A stretch of 64,000 nucleotides of DNA from Chenopodium formosanum (taxonomy: Eukaryota; Streptophyta; Magnoliopsida; Caryophyllales; Amaranthaceae), in assembly GCA_024500155.1 (NCBI GenBank), contig CM044857.1:3660501-3724500 (forward strand), written 5' to 3'. How positions within the stretch are numbered: position 1 is the stretch's first letter; each line of letters begins with the position of its first letter. The notes beneath the pieces were generated by a model. It was not told the origin of the DNA. It did no database searches and worked only from the letters and a program-made list of their open reading frames with translations. The position numbers and the translations under genes are program-made. Of the stretch, positions 36,522 through 47,679 are shown piece after piece.

Positions 36522-39500
36522 ATGGCTGCTAAGCCCTCAATAATCGCGCTGTTCGATGTCGATGGCACACTTACTGCTCCTAGAAAGGTGGTGTTTCTTT
36601 TCCCTCAATTCTTATAATTGGAAACTATACATTTATTGTTTTTGATTTTTGTAATGCATATTTCTATTTGCTGAATTTTGGATGTTAGTATGATTTAATT
36701 TCATCAGTTTTAAATGGTTTTGCGTGCAGATCTGCATCTCAAAAAATATAATTATGTTGTTATAGAAAAGGAATTTTGAAGTGTGATTTGCAATACTCAA
36801 TTATTTTATGAAAACTTTCCCTAATTTTGCATTTTCATTGGCAGGAGGTAACGCCTGAAATGCTGGAATTCATGAAAGAATTGCGAAAGGTACATTCTTG
36901 AAGTTTGGGTACTCCATAGTTGCACAACTCCACTGCCTTATCAAATTTAATTTTAGAAGTGTTTGATGTTAATGAAAGTCAAATTTTGCACTGTGTTTTG
37001 AAATTAAATGTTCTATTTGTTTCTCATCTCATTCAAATCCAATATGCACAATATATGCCGATTAGATTTTATGTCGAGCAGCTAATATTGATGCAGCTAT
37101 ACTAATGAAAAAATTAAGAAAATTTAAAGGGATAATAACTTCTCCCTCTGTTCTAGACTTCATCTACCTCAGATTAATTTGAACACCTCTTTCTTGGGAA
37201 AATAATGGGAAGAAAAGAAGGCCCTGTAGCCCTGTAGGCGATGTTAAAATGTGTATTCATAATTAATATTTAGCAGTAGAAAAAGTTGGGGAAATTCTTC
37301 ATCTAGTATAACCCGCTTACTACAGGTTGTTCCTGTTGGTGTTGTTGGAGGATCAGACTTAATTAAGATATCTGAGCAACTTGGAAAGACAGGTCAGCTT
37401 ATCAACACATTATTTTCTGCACTCTTTCTGTCATCTTTAATCGTTTTTCTGCAGACAGAATAGTAAATTCTGAATTCTATTTGTCACCAAACATTGTATT
37501 GGGTTTTATATATATTGAATTTGGTATCCTATCACTTACAAATTTCAATCCTTATCTTGAAATAAAGTTAGTTTTGGATGATCAAATAGAATAGGAAATT
37601 TTTGCTTTGACCTTACTTCTTATACAATTTCATTATCTTTGTTTGTACAGTAATTAATGACTATGATTATGTTTTCGCGGAGAATGGACTTGTGGCTTAT
37701 AAAGATGGAGTAGAGATTGGCATCATGGTAATCATCTAAACCTCGTGTATGATAATATATATACTGAATCTGCTATAACATTGGATCATATCAGTTCACT
37801 TAGCATCTTTATCTGGAACAAAAAAGTTTTCATGTTGGAATCTGAAGTTTTTTTTAAAGCTTGGTTAGTTTGTTCCTGGTCTTTTAGTTGTTTGCCTCAT
37901 TTAGCATGTGTTCCAATCAAATGTTGGAGACAATGGATCAGTCTAACTTTCATGTAATTTCTTTGTTTTTTGATTAACTACTACAGTTTGGTTGCCTGAG
38001 CTGTAGAAGAAGTCAGTTTGTATGAACTTATTATGTTGAGAAAAATATATTTGTTCTTTAATTTCAAATAACAAACTTCGCTTTTATGATTATTAGTCAA
38101 ATAATGGAAAATGATTAATAAAACAGGTGATTGCATATTGTTGACATATACAAATACTTTCCTATTTACCAGACAATCATAAGCATTATATGCATATTTA
38201 TGAATTGTTTATATATAGTTTTCTATAAAGGAAGCTTGGTAATTGGTGTGCAAGAGAAATGCCAAGTGTTTTAGTGCTCCACTTTTTATTTATGTGTTAG
38301 GTATCATGTCTGTGTGTAGATGAAATAGTCATATTGATAAGGTTTCTTTTTAGAGTAGAATAGTGTTGAAGATTACAAGATTACTTACTTCCCATGTCTA
38401 ATGAGCGTGTGATGGTGTTGCAGAGCTTGAAGAAACTTCTCGGAGAAGAAAATATCAAGGTAAGAGTAGATGAATTGAAGAGTTGATGAACTTCATATAA
38501 ATAGGAATAGAGGATGTTATACTTGAGGTCTTGAGTGAGGTCATATCAGGATTCTAGTTGAACACAATCAAGTCATGAATGCTTGCTGATGGGGATTGTC
38601 TAAGAGGAACACCATGGTTAATATCATTAATTTGGATAATAATTGTATCTGGGTTGCTTGATGGATAATGGGCAACTTTAGGTATGGTTTAGTGTTAGAA
38701 AGTCCTGAGAGTTAAAGTGTTGGACATATCTGAACTGGTCAGCCCTGCTGTGGATTATTGGTATGTGTATTAATTTTCTGTATAGTGTAGTTGAGTTTAC
38801 AGTATGTTGTTTCAGGAGTTCATCAATTTTACGCTGAAGTACATTGCAGACTTGGATATTCCTATAAAAAGGTATCTGTGGATGTGTATGAATCTTCAAA
38901 TATATTTCTTTATACTATTGCAAGAGCATTACTTATTATTTTTGCTAATTAATATTTTCAGGGGAACATTTATAGAGTTTCGAAATGGGATGATTAATGT
39001 TTCACCTATTGGGAGAAATTGTAGCCAAGAAGAAAGAGATGAATTCGAAAAGTATGACAAGGTAGTACCTTGGTTTTCCTGTGCATATACTCTCTTAGAT
39101 AGATAAGATTTTTTAGCTTTTCAATGATCATCTTTAAGGATTATATAACATATTGTACAGGTCCAAAAAATACGTTCAACTATGGTTTCTATATTGCGTG
39201 AGAAATTTGGTCACTTAAATCTGACATTTTCAATAGGAGGGCAGATAAGCTTTGATGTAAGTGATTCTTAATCTTTTTAAAAGCTGTTAAAATTACCAAT
39301 GAATATAAATTCTCATCTAGGTCTTACATGTTATAGGTTTTTCCTCGAGGTTGGGATAAGACCTATAGTCTGCGGTACCTTGAGGACTTTGGTGAGATTC
39401 ACTTTTTTGGTGACAAAACTTTTGAGGTGAGGTGTATACTTAATTTTTATTAGTTTTATTGATCTCAAATGCCTAAATTCTCTGTCCATTGTGCTGTATA

Positions 39501-41702
39501 TCAGTCTACTCTTGTCTCACTTTTTGTTCCTTCACTTGCTTCATAGCAATAGTGTTGAGTTTTTGCTTTCAGCATGTCATATGGGTACATTGTGTGTTGT
39601 AGACTGGTAATTTAGACAAATTCAGAAAAATTGCTGTCAGGCAATTTCAGATTATAGATAAAAAGGGCTTAATAAAGTTTAATTAAGCTCAATAAAGTTT
39701 ATAAAAGCAAAAATCAGGTGAATAGAAGAGTATTGGGATTTGGGACTTAAGGGTAAGTGTTGGATTGTTGGTTAGATAATAAAGAGATTTAAACACAAGT
39801 GTGTTGAATACTTTGATATGGAATTTTCTCTCTATGTAAAAAGGTGGTACTTCGTTATTATGAGGATTTAGTCTCCTTTCTAATAAGTGAGGAGAATACA
39901 CGTTGCAGCCTACTTTGTTATACACAATTTGTCCTTGTATGTTAAATATACATATCTTGACTTTAGGTAAACCCTGTATTATAATTACCTATCAAACTTT
40001 GATGTTCTAGATAAATCCTTAGATGTAACTACACTAACATCATGCATTATCATTCTTTTCTAGGCAAATCCTTTAAATATCCCCGACAATTCATTCTAGA
40101 TTATTCTTCTGAATGCTTTTCCTGAAACTCTTAATAACTCATTTTCTGTATGCAGAAACCTGAAATGAGACTGTTCCACCAATGCCACCAAACAGTTCTC
40201 TCTATAACCCCATAATTAAATTATCCATGCTTAGCAATCATGTGTGGTATCCTCAAAAGTGAATTCCTATCGGGGAAATGCTTCTCTAGAGGCAAGAATA
40301 TAGTGCCCCATTGTTAAGGAGCTAAGTCAGTTGGCCGATGATTTAGGAATAATGTCATGACTCATGATTAACATGAGTATATTTTATGGGTTTATAAGAT
40401 AAACTTTTTGGACTGGTGTGTCTTGCTAAAATCATTGAAGAGATAGGCTTCGTAACTTTAAGAAAATCACAAGTTGATACTACCTTTTCTGAAGTATCAA
40501 ATTTGTTCAAATACTCCAATATATGTTAAGTTAAACACCCAAATGGATAATTATGTTGGTTATTGTGCTTGCTGTATGTTTTTGGTTCAAGTACTTTGAT
40601 CATCGGTTCCTTCTTTTATTATCGGTTCCTTCTTTTATTATTATATGACCTGTTCATGTTGCAATTTAAAGTAAGTGTACATCTTGGCAGCATCTAACTT
40701 CCAGAATTCGAAAGATTACGAGACGTATGAATGGATAACATTGTTCTGTTTCATTTTAAGAGTAGTTGCATCAGTAGTCCACTGTTGACACCATAATGTG
40801 TATCGCAATCTGTGTTTTTCTATAACTAGGTTCTGGCTTCCTTTTTGCAGGGTGGAAATGATCATGAAATCTTTGTATCTGAGAGGACCATTGGTCATAC
40901 AGGTGAGCTAATTCTATTGATTTTATATATAAATGATCGTCAAGGTCTGAGGTCCATCTCTTCATGCAACGCTATTGGTCTTATATAACTCCTTTTATGT
41001 TAAACTGATTACTCAGTATCATCCTTGAAACACATTGTTTTTGCTGATTACTCCCTCCATCCCTTACACCTTGTTTGGATAGAAGGAAATGGAAGGAAAA
41101 GAAAGGAAGAGAAAGGGAGAGGGACAAACTCTCTTGTTTGGGTAAAGGATTGAGGGAAGGAAGGGAAAGGAGAGGGAGGGAGTCATTTTCCCTCTCTTTA
41201 ATAAACATAATCCCTCCAAAATTGGAGTGATTTGGAGGGGAAATGGAGCTCACCTCCCCCTCCCTTTCTTCTCTCTTCCCTTCCTCTTCTTTCCCTCCCC
41301 TTCCCTTCCTTCCTTGTTTCCTATCCAAACAAAGCGTTAGAGTTTGCCTCATTTTACTTTTTAGGCCGTCCCTAAAACAATGCCACATGCTTTAAATGTT
41401 CATGAGTAACCACAACTTTACTCACTCACACTTTATTGTTAATCCCACCACTTTGTTCCCTCATCATGTCCACCCTACCAGATCTTAACGAAGTATTATA
41501 AAAAAAACTGGCTTTGGTACAAGCAATTGGGGACAGAGGGAGTACTAACGTGTTCAAGTGAACACAATGTGGTTTATGACATTTTGCATAGGTTTCTTGT
41601 GTTTGAATAGTACTAAAATCAGTTGTTTTACAATTCTCAGTTACCAGTCCTGAGGATACAAGGAAGCAGTGTACAGAGATCTTCCTCACCAAGAGAGAAT
41701 GA
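36522..41702 (+). CDS. PMM: Phosphomannomutase, 11 coding exons
   Basis: Interconverts mannose-6-phosphate and mannose-1-phosphate in the cytosol, feeding GDP-mannose for ascorbate, glycoproteins and GPI anchors. Exons: 36522-36587, 36845-36889, 37326-37392, 37651-37727, 38424-38459, 38816-38871, 38962-39061, 39161-39256, 39337-39426, 40851-40902, 41641-41702. All have GT-AG borders and phases agree; the sum is 747 bases, 248 residues, the usual plant PMM size. The HAD nucleophile motif FDVDGTLT has Asp12 and Asp14. The cap holds RGTFIEFRNGMINVSPIGR and FEKYDK. The core ends with SFDVFPRGWDKTYSL, HFFGDKT and GGNDHEIF, which bind substrate and magnesium in the family. No stop or shift; it looks functional. 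Intron 9 is long (1.4 kb) and intron 10 contains two nested MITEs. Confidence 0.97.
41051..41542. mobile_element. Stowaway-like MITE in PMM intron 10, interrupted
   Basis: Starts CTCCCTCCATCCC, ends GGGGACAGAGGGAG, flanked by TA at 41,049-41,050 and 41,543-41,544. Without the inner element (and its TTA duplication) it is about 220 bp, normal for Stowaway. The inner MITE entered 13 bases from its left end. Confidence 0.85.
41067..41336. mobile_element. Tourist-like MITE nested in the Stowaway
   Basis: Inverted ends share TTGTTTGGATA (left) and TATCCAAACAA (right), flanked by TTA at 41,064-41,066 and 41,337-41,339, as for PIF/Harbinger elements. The interior is purine-rich on the left and pyrimidine-rich on the right, so the whole 270 bp can fold back. 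Confidence 0.85.
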
Positions 41703-42385
41703 GACATCTTCAGACTACATATGCTGACACTAAGTTTTTCTAGAAAATGGACTACAAACCCATACTGAACATTATATTAAACAAGCAAAAAATTCATACT
41801 CGTAAAATGCTGCAATTCATCATATACCTGTATTATTTGTATAACGTTGTAGGAAGAGAACTTTATTTTTCCTGGTGAATGGCGCCAAGGGATTTATGCA
41901 GTCCTTGTCATTTACTACATTGTATTTTGTTTTTCTTTTTTGCCACATTGGTCTACTTCATTATACGGAGAACTTTAAAGACAAATGCTTGGTGTAACAG
42001 TGAATAAATTTACGTTATTGCTCTTACTGAGGAACGCAAGAGAGAAAATGTACTTTTTGAAGTGCGAGATGAGAGCATGAGAGTGCCTGAAAGGGTAATG
42101 ACCATGTATGTAAGTTAATGCTGCTAAGGAGCAGATCAGATTGTAACCATTTCTAAAATTGTTAAGATTTGTGGCTAAAAGCATTTTTAGTATAGTATTT
42201 TTGAGTGATGGAAATGAAATCAATCAACCATTTCCATAACCTAATGCTTGGTATGAGAGGCATGACAATACACTCCATTTTCTATCACCGGGTAATTCTT
42301 ATCCTTGCACCGTTCAAGGATTCCAAATCAATCCTTGCACAACATATATTGTACTTCGTATATATTTGATAAAGTATACTCTATG

Positions 42386-44803
42386 TTTTTTTTTTTTTTT
42401 TTTTTTTTTTTGACAATGAGTACTAATAAAGAAATACATAAAAAGCAACCAACAAACTACACTACACAAACCTAAAAAGACACTTGCGAGCAAACTTTAT
42501 TCGAGCCAAGTTGGAATACTTGAAATCCACACTAGGCCCACGACCACGCTTTGCACCCACACGAACCACTTGACACCCTGCACATGATCTAGGTCGATCC
42601 ACCAAAGAACTAATTTTCCTAAGCCGAGGGTGATAAATAGACTGTGGACGACGAAGTGGTTGCCCCGAAACCCTATCGTTGAAATGCAAAGTGGAGAACT
42701 GATAACTTGGTACACAAACTTTTCCCGCAAACTCCTGTGAATTCACCTCTTCCATCTGACTATCGGAATCTGAAAAGGCAGTCATGCACTCCGAACTATT
42801 GCTCGTCACTGGAGAACCTAAGGACTGCTGCAAAGTGAGAACTGGCTGAGACTCTAGAATGGGCACCGTCTGTCGATCATCATCAAATGATACCTTTTGT
42901 GAAGTAACGATAGGAAACATCGCTACATTGGACTTCACATTGAGGGAGACCTCTGTCGTAATAGAGGTGATCATCTCCTCCGGATAAGACTGCAAAACCG
43001 GAGAATACGTGGACTGTGAAATAAGAGATTTTAGGAACTCTAAAGTGGACACCGCCTGTTTCTCCAATCCATTAGGGAACTTAACTGAAGTGGAAATAAA
43101 GGTCTCTGCTTCCCTAGAAGTTACATCTTGGGGGACCTCGGTCTGGATAGAAGTTTTACTGGGATGAACCCGAATTCACATTAACGACATAGACTTAGAA
43201 TGGTAGAACTGAATGACCTCGCCTTGCATAACCTGCTGTAAATTTGAAGAAGAAAGCCGAAGGGATGAACTCGAACCATGTCGAGAAACAAACTCATGCA
43301 TACGAGGGACTTCAACCTGAGGAGAAGGTGGTAAAGACTCACAATCCATATCATTACCAACCGAATCTAATTGGAAATCACATTCCATATCAGCACTCTC
43401 TCGAAACTGGTGATGGGAAAATACATTCTTTGTCACCACTAACGAACAAGGAAATAATACTGGCTCTGAAACAGCTGGACTTAAACCACTACACTGAAAC
43501 CCAGCAGTTTGAACCACTTCCGCAGAACAACTATCCTTGTTTACCTCACAACCAACTACACAATCATTGGGAACCTGAGAAGTCGACTCAACTTGGGTAA
43601 CAGACTGGACCAACTTACCCCTTTGTTTTTTTATCGACTAAAGACATATCTTGTAACAAACCTTCAACACAATGCAACTTTGTTAACACCTCAGTATTAT
43701 TAGGATCATTTTTTGTAGCCTTAACCAGATCCTTTCTAGCGGAACGAAGCTTGCCCAATTCTTGATACGCAGAAGCCCTCCTATACAGAGCCTTAATATG
43801 ACAGGAATCAAACACTAACATGAAGGAACAAAGCTTAACAACAGCAGAATAATCAAGAAGCTTCAAAGCACAAGCCGCAAAATTAAGATGCAAAGCAAAA
43901 GCCAAAGATCGAAACAAAGCAAAAGCTTCCATAGAACACAGCATAGTAAAACATAACAATTTACTAGCCAACTCATACTTGGAAAAAGCAAGTTTAAACT
44001 TACCAGCCTTAAACAAGGAGTTCCCTTGCTCCTTGAACTCTAAGGAACGAACTACGACGTCACTGGGTTTATCCATAGAGGAAAGGAAGTGGATGATACT
44101 TTCATCATTAAAATCATCCGGAAGATGAAAAGAAATAAAAGCAGGAAATAACTCCATAATCAAAACTAGAAACAGACTAAGAGTAGGACATGCACCTAGA
44201 AGAACAACTAACAACCAAAGGAAAAAGGAAAAAGGAAATTCCAACAAACACACCATCTCACCAGCTTCTTCAAAGCAAAAAAGACAATACCTATTTTCTT
44301 TAAAACGTAAAATATGATTATAGAGCAAAGAACTGATGACAAGTAGTCCAAAACTCTAAAACAAAACCAAAAGAGACAACACCTTTGAAGGAAAAAAAAA
44401 GAGTAAAACCAGAACAATCACAACTAACCTCCTAAAGGAAACTACAAGCAGATAAAGAAAGTAAAAGGCATAAAAGGACAAAGAAAGCTAAACCAAAGGA
44501 AACGAAAAAGAAAAGAGCAGTAAACAACGGGAAAGGGAACGAAACACCTAAAAACAGAGAGGACACGCTGCTTCCAAATGATTACCCTCATCAGCCGTAC
44601 TTTGAAAAAGGCGCAGAGAAAAGCAAAACAAAGAAACTATAGACAGGCTACTAGCCTCGCCGGCGACGGCTAGGAGAAGAAGTGCCTATCGCCGGCGAGC
44701 AAATAGAGAAAGAGAGGAAGGCGGTGGACGAAGCAGTGGTGAGGCGGTGAGGGTTTTGTAGAGAGAGAAAGTCTTTTTTCCCAGTTATTGTTAACAGTTA
44801 AGC
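42386..44803 (-). mobile_element. LINE-style retroposon with poly(A) tail and target duplication
   Basis: The minus strand ends in about 26 A's (T-run 42,386-42,411), and ATACTCTATGTT is repeated at both borders (42,376-42,387; 44,804-44,815). This is the footprint of target-primed reverse transcription. Inside is one long intronless reading frame (a TPR protein) preceded by a pyrimidine- and GCC-rich leader like a plant 5' UTR. No endonuclease or reverse transcriptase is present. It is either a processed copy of a host mRNA moved by a LINE, or a non-autonomous element that has taken up a host gene. It lies about 0.7 kb downstream of PMM. Confidence 0.85.
42462..44157 (-). pseudogene. Retroposed TPR-domain protein, broken
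   Basis: From ATG 44,157 (MELFPAFISFHLPDD; the frame is open further upstream, so the start is a choice) to TAA/TAG at 42,462. Residues about 35-165 contain tetratricopeptide repeats: LEFKEQGNSLFKAGKFKLAF, then a helix pair ending FDSCHIKALYRRASAYQELG and LRSARKDLVKATKNDPNN. The last two match the canonical A/B helix pattern of TPR co-chaperone proteins. A Ser/Thr-rich tail follows without known domain and ends in a basic segment (RVGAKRGRGPS, LARIKFARKCLF). The frame is broken once at an A-run near 43,625 (one base too many) and once by TGA near 43,176. The rest is open, so decay is mild. The source gene is not identified. Confidence 0.65.
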
Positions 44804-45014
44804 ATACTCTATGTTAAAATATTATCAATTCGAACACTACTAACCTAGTATTAAATATCGTAATTTGGTAAGCAAAGTGTTGCCTTGTGAATAACTTTAT
44901 GTTGTTATGTATGCAAACATTAAGTACTGGTAATTGATGTAAAATTGATATACGAGTAATATCTCAAACTTTGTAACTTTAGATAGCTAGTAGCACGATA
45001 GTTACCACCAGGGC

Positions 45015-45322
45015 CAATGCTAAAAGCAATTTCAATGGTTGTAGATAGGGAGTTGTTTGCAATTTCAATAATTCTCTAGCTACTAGCTTGACCATTGGAG
45101 CTAGTAAACTCAATTAGCTTGGCTTTGCTTGGGAATTAAACTTGCCAAAATAAAATGCTCATTGCATCAATTAAGTTTTTTCCACGTATTTTCTATCCAA
45201 CGACTACTACTAAGGTAATAGCTAACCATTGGAGTAAAAAATAGCTAGAGTGATAATTAGCTTAAAATCTTATGTGGCATGGCAAGCTAATTGTCAAATT
45301 AACTTGCCATTGGAGTTGCTCT
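45015..45322. mobile_element. MITE-like inverted repeat
   Basis: Left AAAAGCAATTTCAATGG pairs with right CCATTGGAGTTGCTCT (reverse complement AGAGCAACTCCAATGG) with a few mismatches. CCATTGGAG also recurs internally. No target duplication could be fixed, so the family is open. Confidence 0.5.
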
Positions 45323-46476
45323 AAGTGTAAGCAGGGATTGCCTATTGCCCAAGTCAGGGAAGGGACCTAAAAAAATGATTAAATTTAAATAAATGGAAGT
45401 AAAGGGCTCTTGTTTACATTTTTTTAGGGCCCATAAAATATCAGGATCGAGGCCGCCGATCACTAAAGATTAATGAAAATATACAAAATACATCTTTTCC
45501 CACTACTATTACCTATTAAGCTTTTTAATAGTAACCATAAGTTTATGGTTCTCCGTTATTCTCCTATTGACATGTCACATTTTCCATTGTTTTTTTTTTT
45601 AAGTATTATGCAACTTGCTTGCTAGAGTTGAACATTAGATGATTTTGAAACTTTTCTATAGAGTGTTGATAATATAGGAGCCACACCCATTTGATCTTCT
45701 TGATAAACATTTAAACTGGTCATTTTATCAACCAAATGAAGGCTAATTTTGTCATTCTTTCCATCTTCTTCCTTACATCATTTTTCCATCCACCTAATGT
45801 CATCTACTTCTTCCTCTTCCAACTACCTTCAACTTCTTCTTCCTCCTCCTCCACCCACCCACCCACCGTCATCCTCTTCCATTCCCAACACCACCATTTC
45901 AAACATTGGTACATCTCCATCGATACCAACTCCACTTTTTGTGGCAGATTTTCTGCCATTTACATGAAAACCATAAGTAAAAGGTCGAGGAAATTCCCTT
46001 ATACTTGTGAGCTTTCTCCATTAATGATGAAGTGAGAAATTTGGCATCCACTTTCGTCCAGTAAGAAACAGTAGGCAAATGTCGCTTTCATGCAAATGGC
46101 TAAAAGTAAAAGTACATATGGCAAATTAATTGTTAAAATAATGAACATTACTCATTTTATTTACCAATTTGCCACCATATTAACGAAATTCATTGATCTT
46201 GATGATCAACTTGGATTCTCTCTTATTGTAGGTGGTTTAAATAAAATATACTTACATTCAAAAAAATTATATAATTAATACTTCATATTAAAACTATAAT
46301 ACTATACAAGCTATAACATATCATCACATAAAACATGAGATTGTGATGACTACATATTTGACAATAATTTCCACAATGATCTTGTGAAATTCTTGATTTT
46401 GGTACAAGCCTTTAAACTTTTTTGTTAATGGTAAAAAAAGGGACTCAATCAAATGAGACTCACGTGGTTTTGATGC
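45323..46476. other. Gene-free interval
   Basis: Overlapping open frames at 45.74-46.04 kb start with a hydrophobic, signal-like segment but consist mostly of Ser/Pro/His runs over a CT- and CAC-rich stretch. No domain is recognised; probably not a gene, though a small secreted peptide cannot be excluded. Confidence 0.4.
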
Positions 46477-46479
46477 TTA

Positions 46480-46746
46480 GGCCCCGTTCTCTTTATCTTA
46501 ATTTTGCTAAACTGAAATTATTTTTACTGAATTGAAATTATTTTTGCCGAACTTAAATTATTTTTACTGAACTTAAATTAATTTTACTGAATTGAAATTA
46601 TTTTTACTGATTTTCTATTGTAATTCTTTTTTAAGAAAACTGAATTTTACTGAACTGAACTTATTTTTACTGGACTGAAATTAATTTTACTGAATTGAAA
46701 TTATTTTTACTTAATATTATTTTTTTAAGCTGAAAAGAATAGAGCC
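46480..46746. mobile_element. Tourist-like MITE with internal 20-base repeats
   Basis: Ends GGCCCCGTTCTC and GAATAGAGCC are inverted with mismatches and flanked by TTA (46,477-46,479; 46,747-46,749). The interior is about nine degenerate copies of an ACTGAATTGAAATTATTTTT unit. Confidence 0.7.
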
Positions 46747-47007
46747 TTAAACATTAGAAATACGAGGTTGGGAGCAATGTCACTCCCTACCACCTCAATG
46801 ATTTTGTTATAAATTTCTAAATCTTTATCATTTTTTCAAACAATTTTTATTTTATTTGGCATAATAGATAATTCAAACAAATAATTTTTTTTTTTTAATT
46901 TTAAATTTAATTTAAAGTCTCTCCATATTTCATCCCCTTTCTTTCTCTGTTCTCTCTCTCTCTCTCTCAACCCAAAACCCCCAAAAAACCCCAACGCAAA
47001 ACCGAAG

Positions 47008-47679
47008 ATGAGCTCCCCTTTCAGCAACACCACCACCACCACCCCAAACTTCGACAATCTCCTCCTTCAATCTCTAATGGGTCGTCTTCAACTCCGCCAA
47101 CAACCACCCTCTCTTCAACACAACCACCCTCTTCTCTCACAATCCTTCGAAGACCTCCTCCTCGACGCCGCCACCAACGGCGGCCGTCTCTCCGACTTCT
47201 CTTTCTCCGACGACGATGATGGTGACTTCTCCGATGGTTGCGACACCAAAACCCACCTTTCCAAGGAAGAATCCAAGCTTGAAAAGGAGCTTATTAAGGT
47301 TATTCTTAGTGGGAATACGGATACTTTGAAACCCAATTCAGGGCAAGCTGTTGCGATTGGTGAACACCATGTTTGTGTTGGGTTTCATGAGGAAAACGGG
47401 TCGGATTATCGGGTTTGGGAATGGCATGGCCATATTATGCTGTTTGATGAGGAGAATGGGTATACTCCTGAGTATATTTATGGGAATTACTTTGAGAGAT
47501 TGATGGGTAAAGGGAAGAGAGAGAAGAAGGAGAAGGAGGTGGTTGTGGAGGTGGAGGAGGAACAAGAGGAGAGTGAGCAGAAGGTGGAGAATTTGGGTTT
47601 GAGGGAGTTGATTGAAGGGGGTGATTCGCCTGGGAGTCGGATTCTTCATCAAAGCCGAAATGCCGGTTCGCCGAGGTAA
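47008..47679 (+). CDS. Plant protein of unknown function with VCVGFHEE/EWHGHI core
   Basis: Open frame of 223 residues from an ATG in good context (AAGATGAG), after a leader with a CT-repeat at about 46,941-46,969. I do not know its function. Residues 1-60 are Asn/Gln/Pro/Leu-rich; residues 62-80 are acidic (SDFSFSDDDDGDFSD); then comes a helix-like EESKLEKELIKVILSG. Residues 113-166 look like a folded, conserved core rich in aromatics (GEHHVCVGFHEENG, YRVWEWHGHIMLFDEENGYT). The tail is Lys/Glu-rich, likely coiled or disordered. No signal peptide or membrane segment. I recall similar uncharacterised proteins across flowering plants. The stop is in AGGTAATTT, which also reads as a splice donor, so a further downstream exon is possible. 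Confidence 0.85.
   Translation: MSSPFSNTTTTTPNFDNLLLQSLMGRLQLRQQPPSLQHNHPLLSQSFEDLLLDAATNGGRLSDFSFSDDDDGDFSDGCDTKTHLSKEESKLEKELIKVILSGNTDTLKPNSGQAVAIGEHHVCVGFHEENGSDYRVWEWHGHIMLFDEENGYTPEYIYGNYFERLMGKGKREKKEKEVVVEVEEEQEESEQKVENLGLRELIEGGDSPGSRILHQSRNAGSPR

Noticed and set aside
43244..43703. Plus-strand open frames within the retroposed TPR gene
   Set aside because: They are shadows of the minus-strand frame, which has TPR motifs and the poly(A) tail in the right orientation.
45736..46035. Possible small secreted peptide
   Set aside because: The signal-like start is followed by Ser/Pro/His runs from simple sequence; no conserved cysteine pattern, so not called.
47338..47652. Minus-strand His/Leu-rich frame opposite the 47 kb gene
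   Set aside because: Low-complexity shadow of the Lys/Glu-rich plus-strand coding region.
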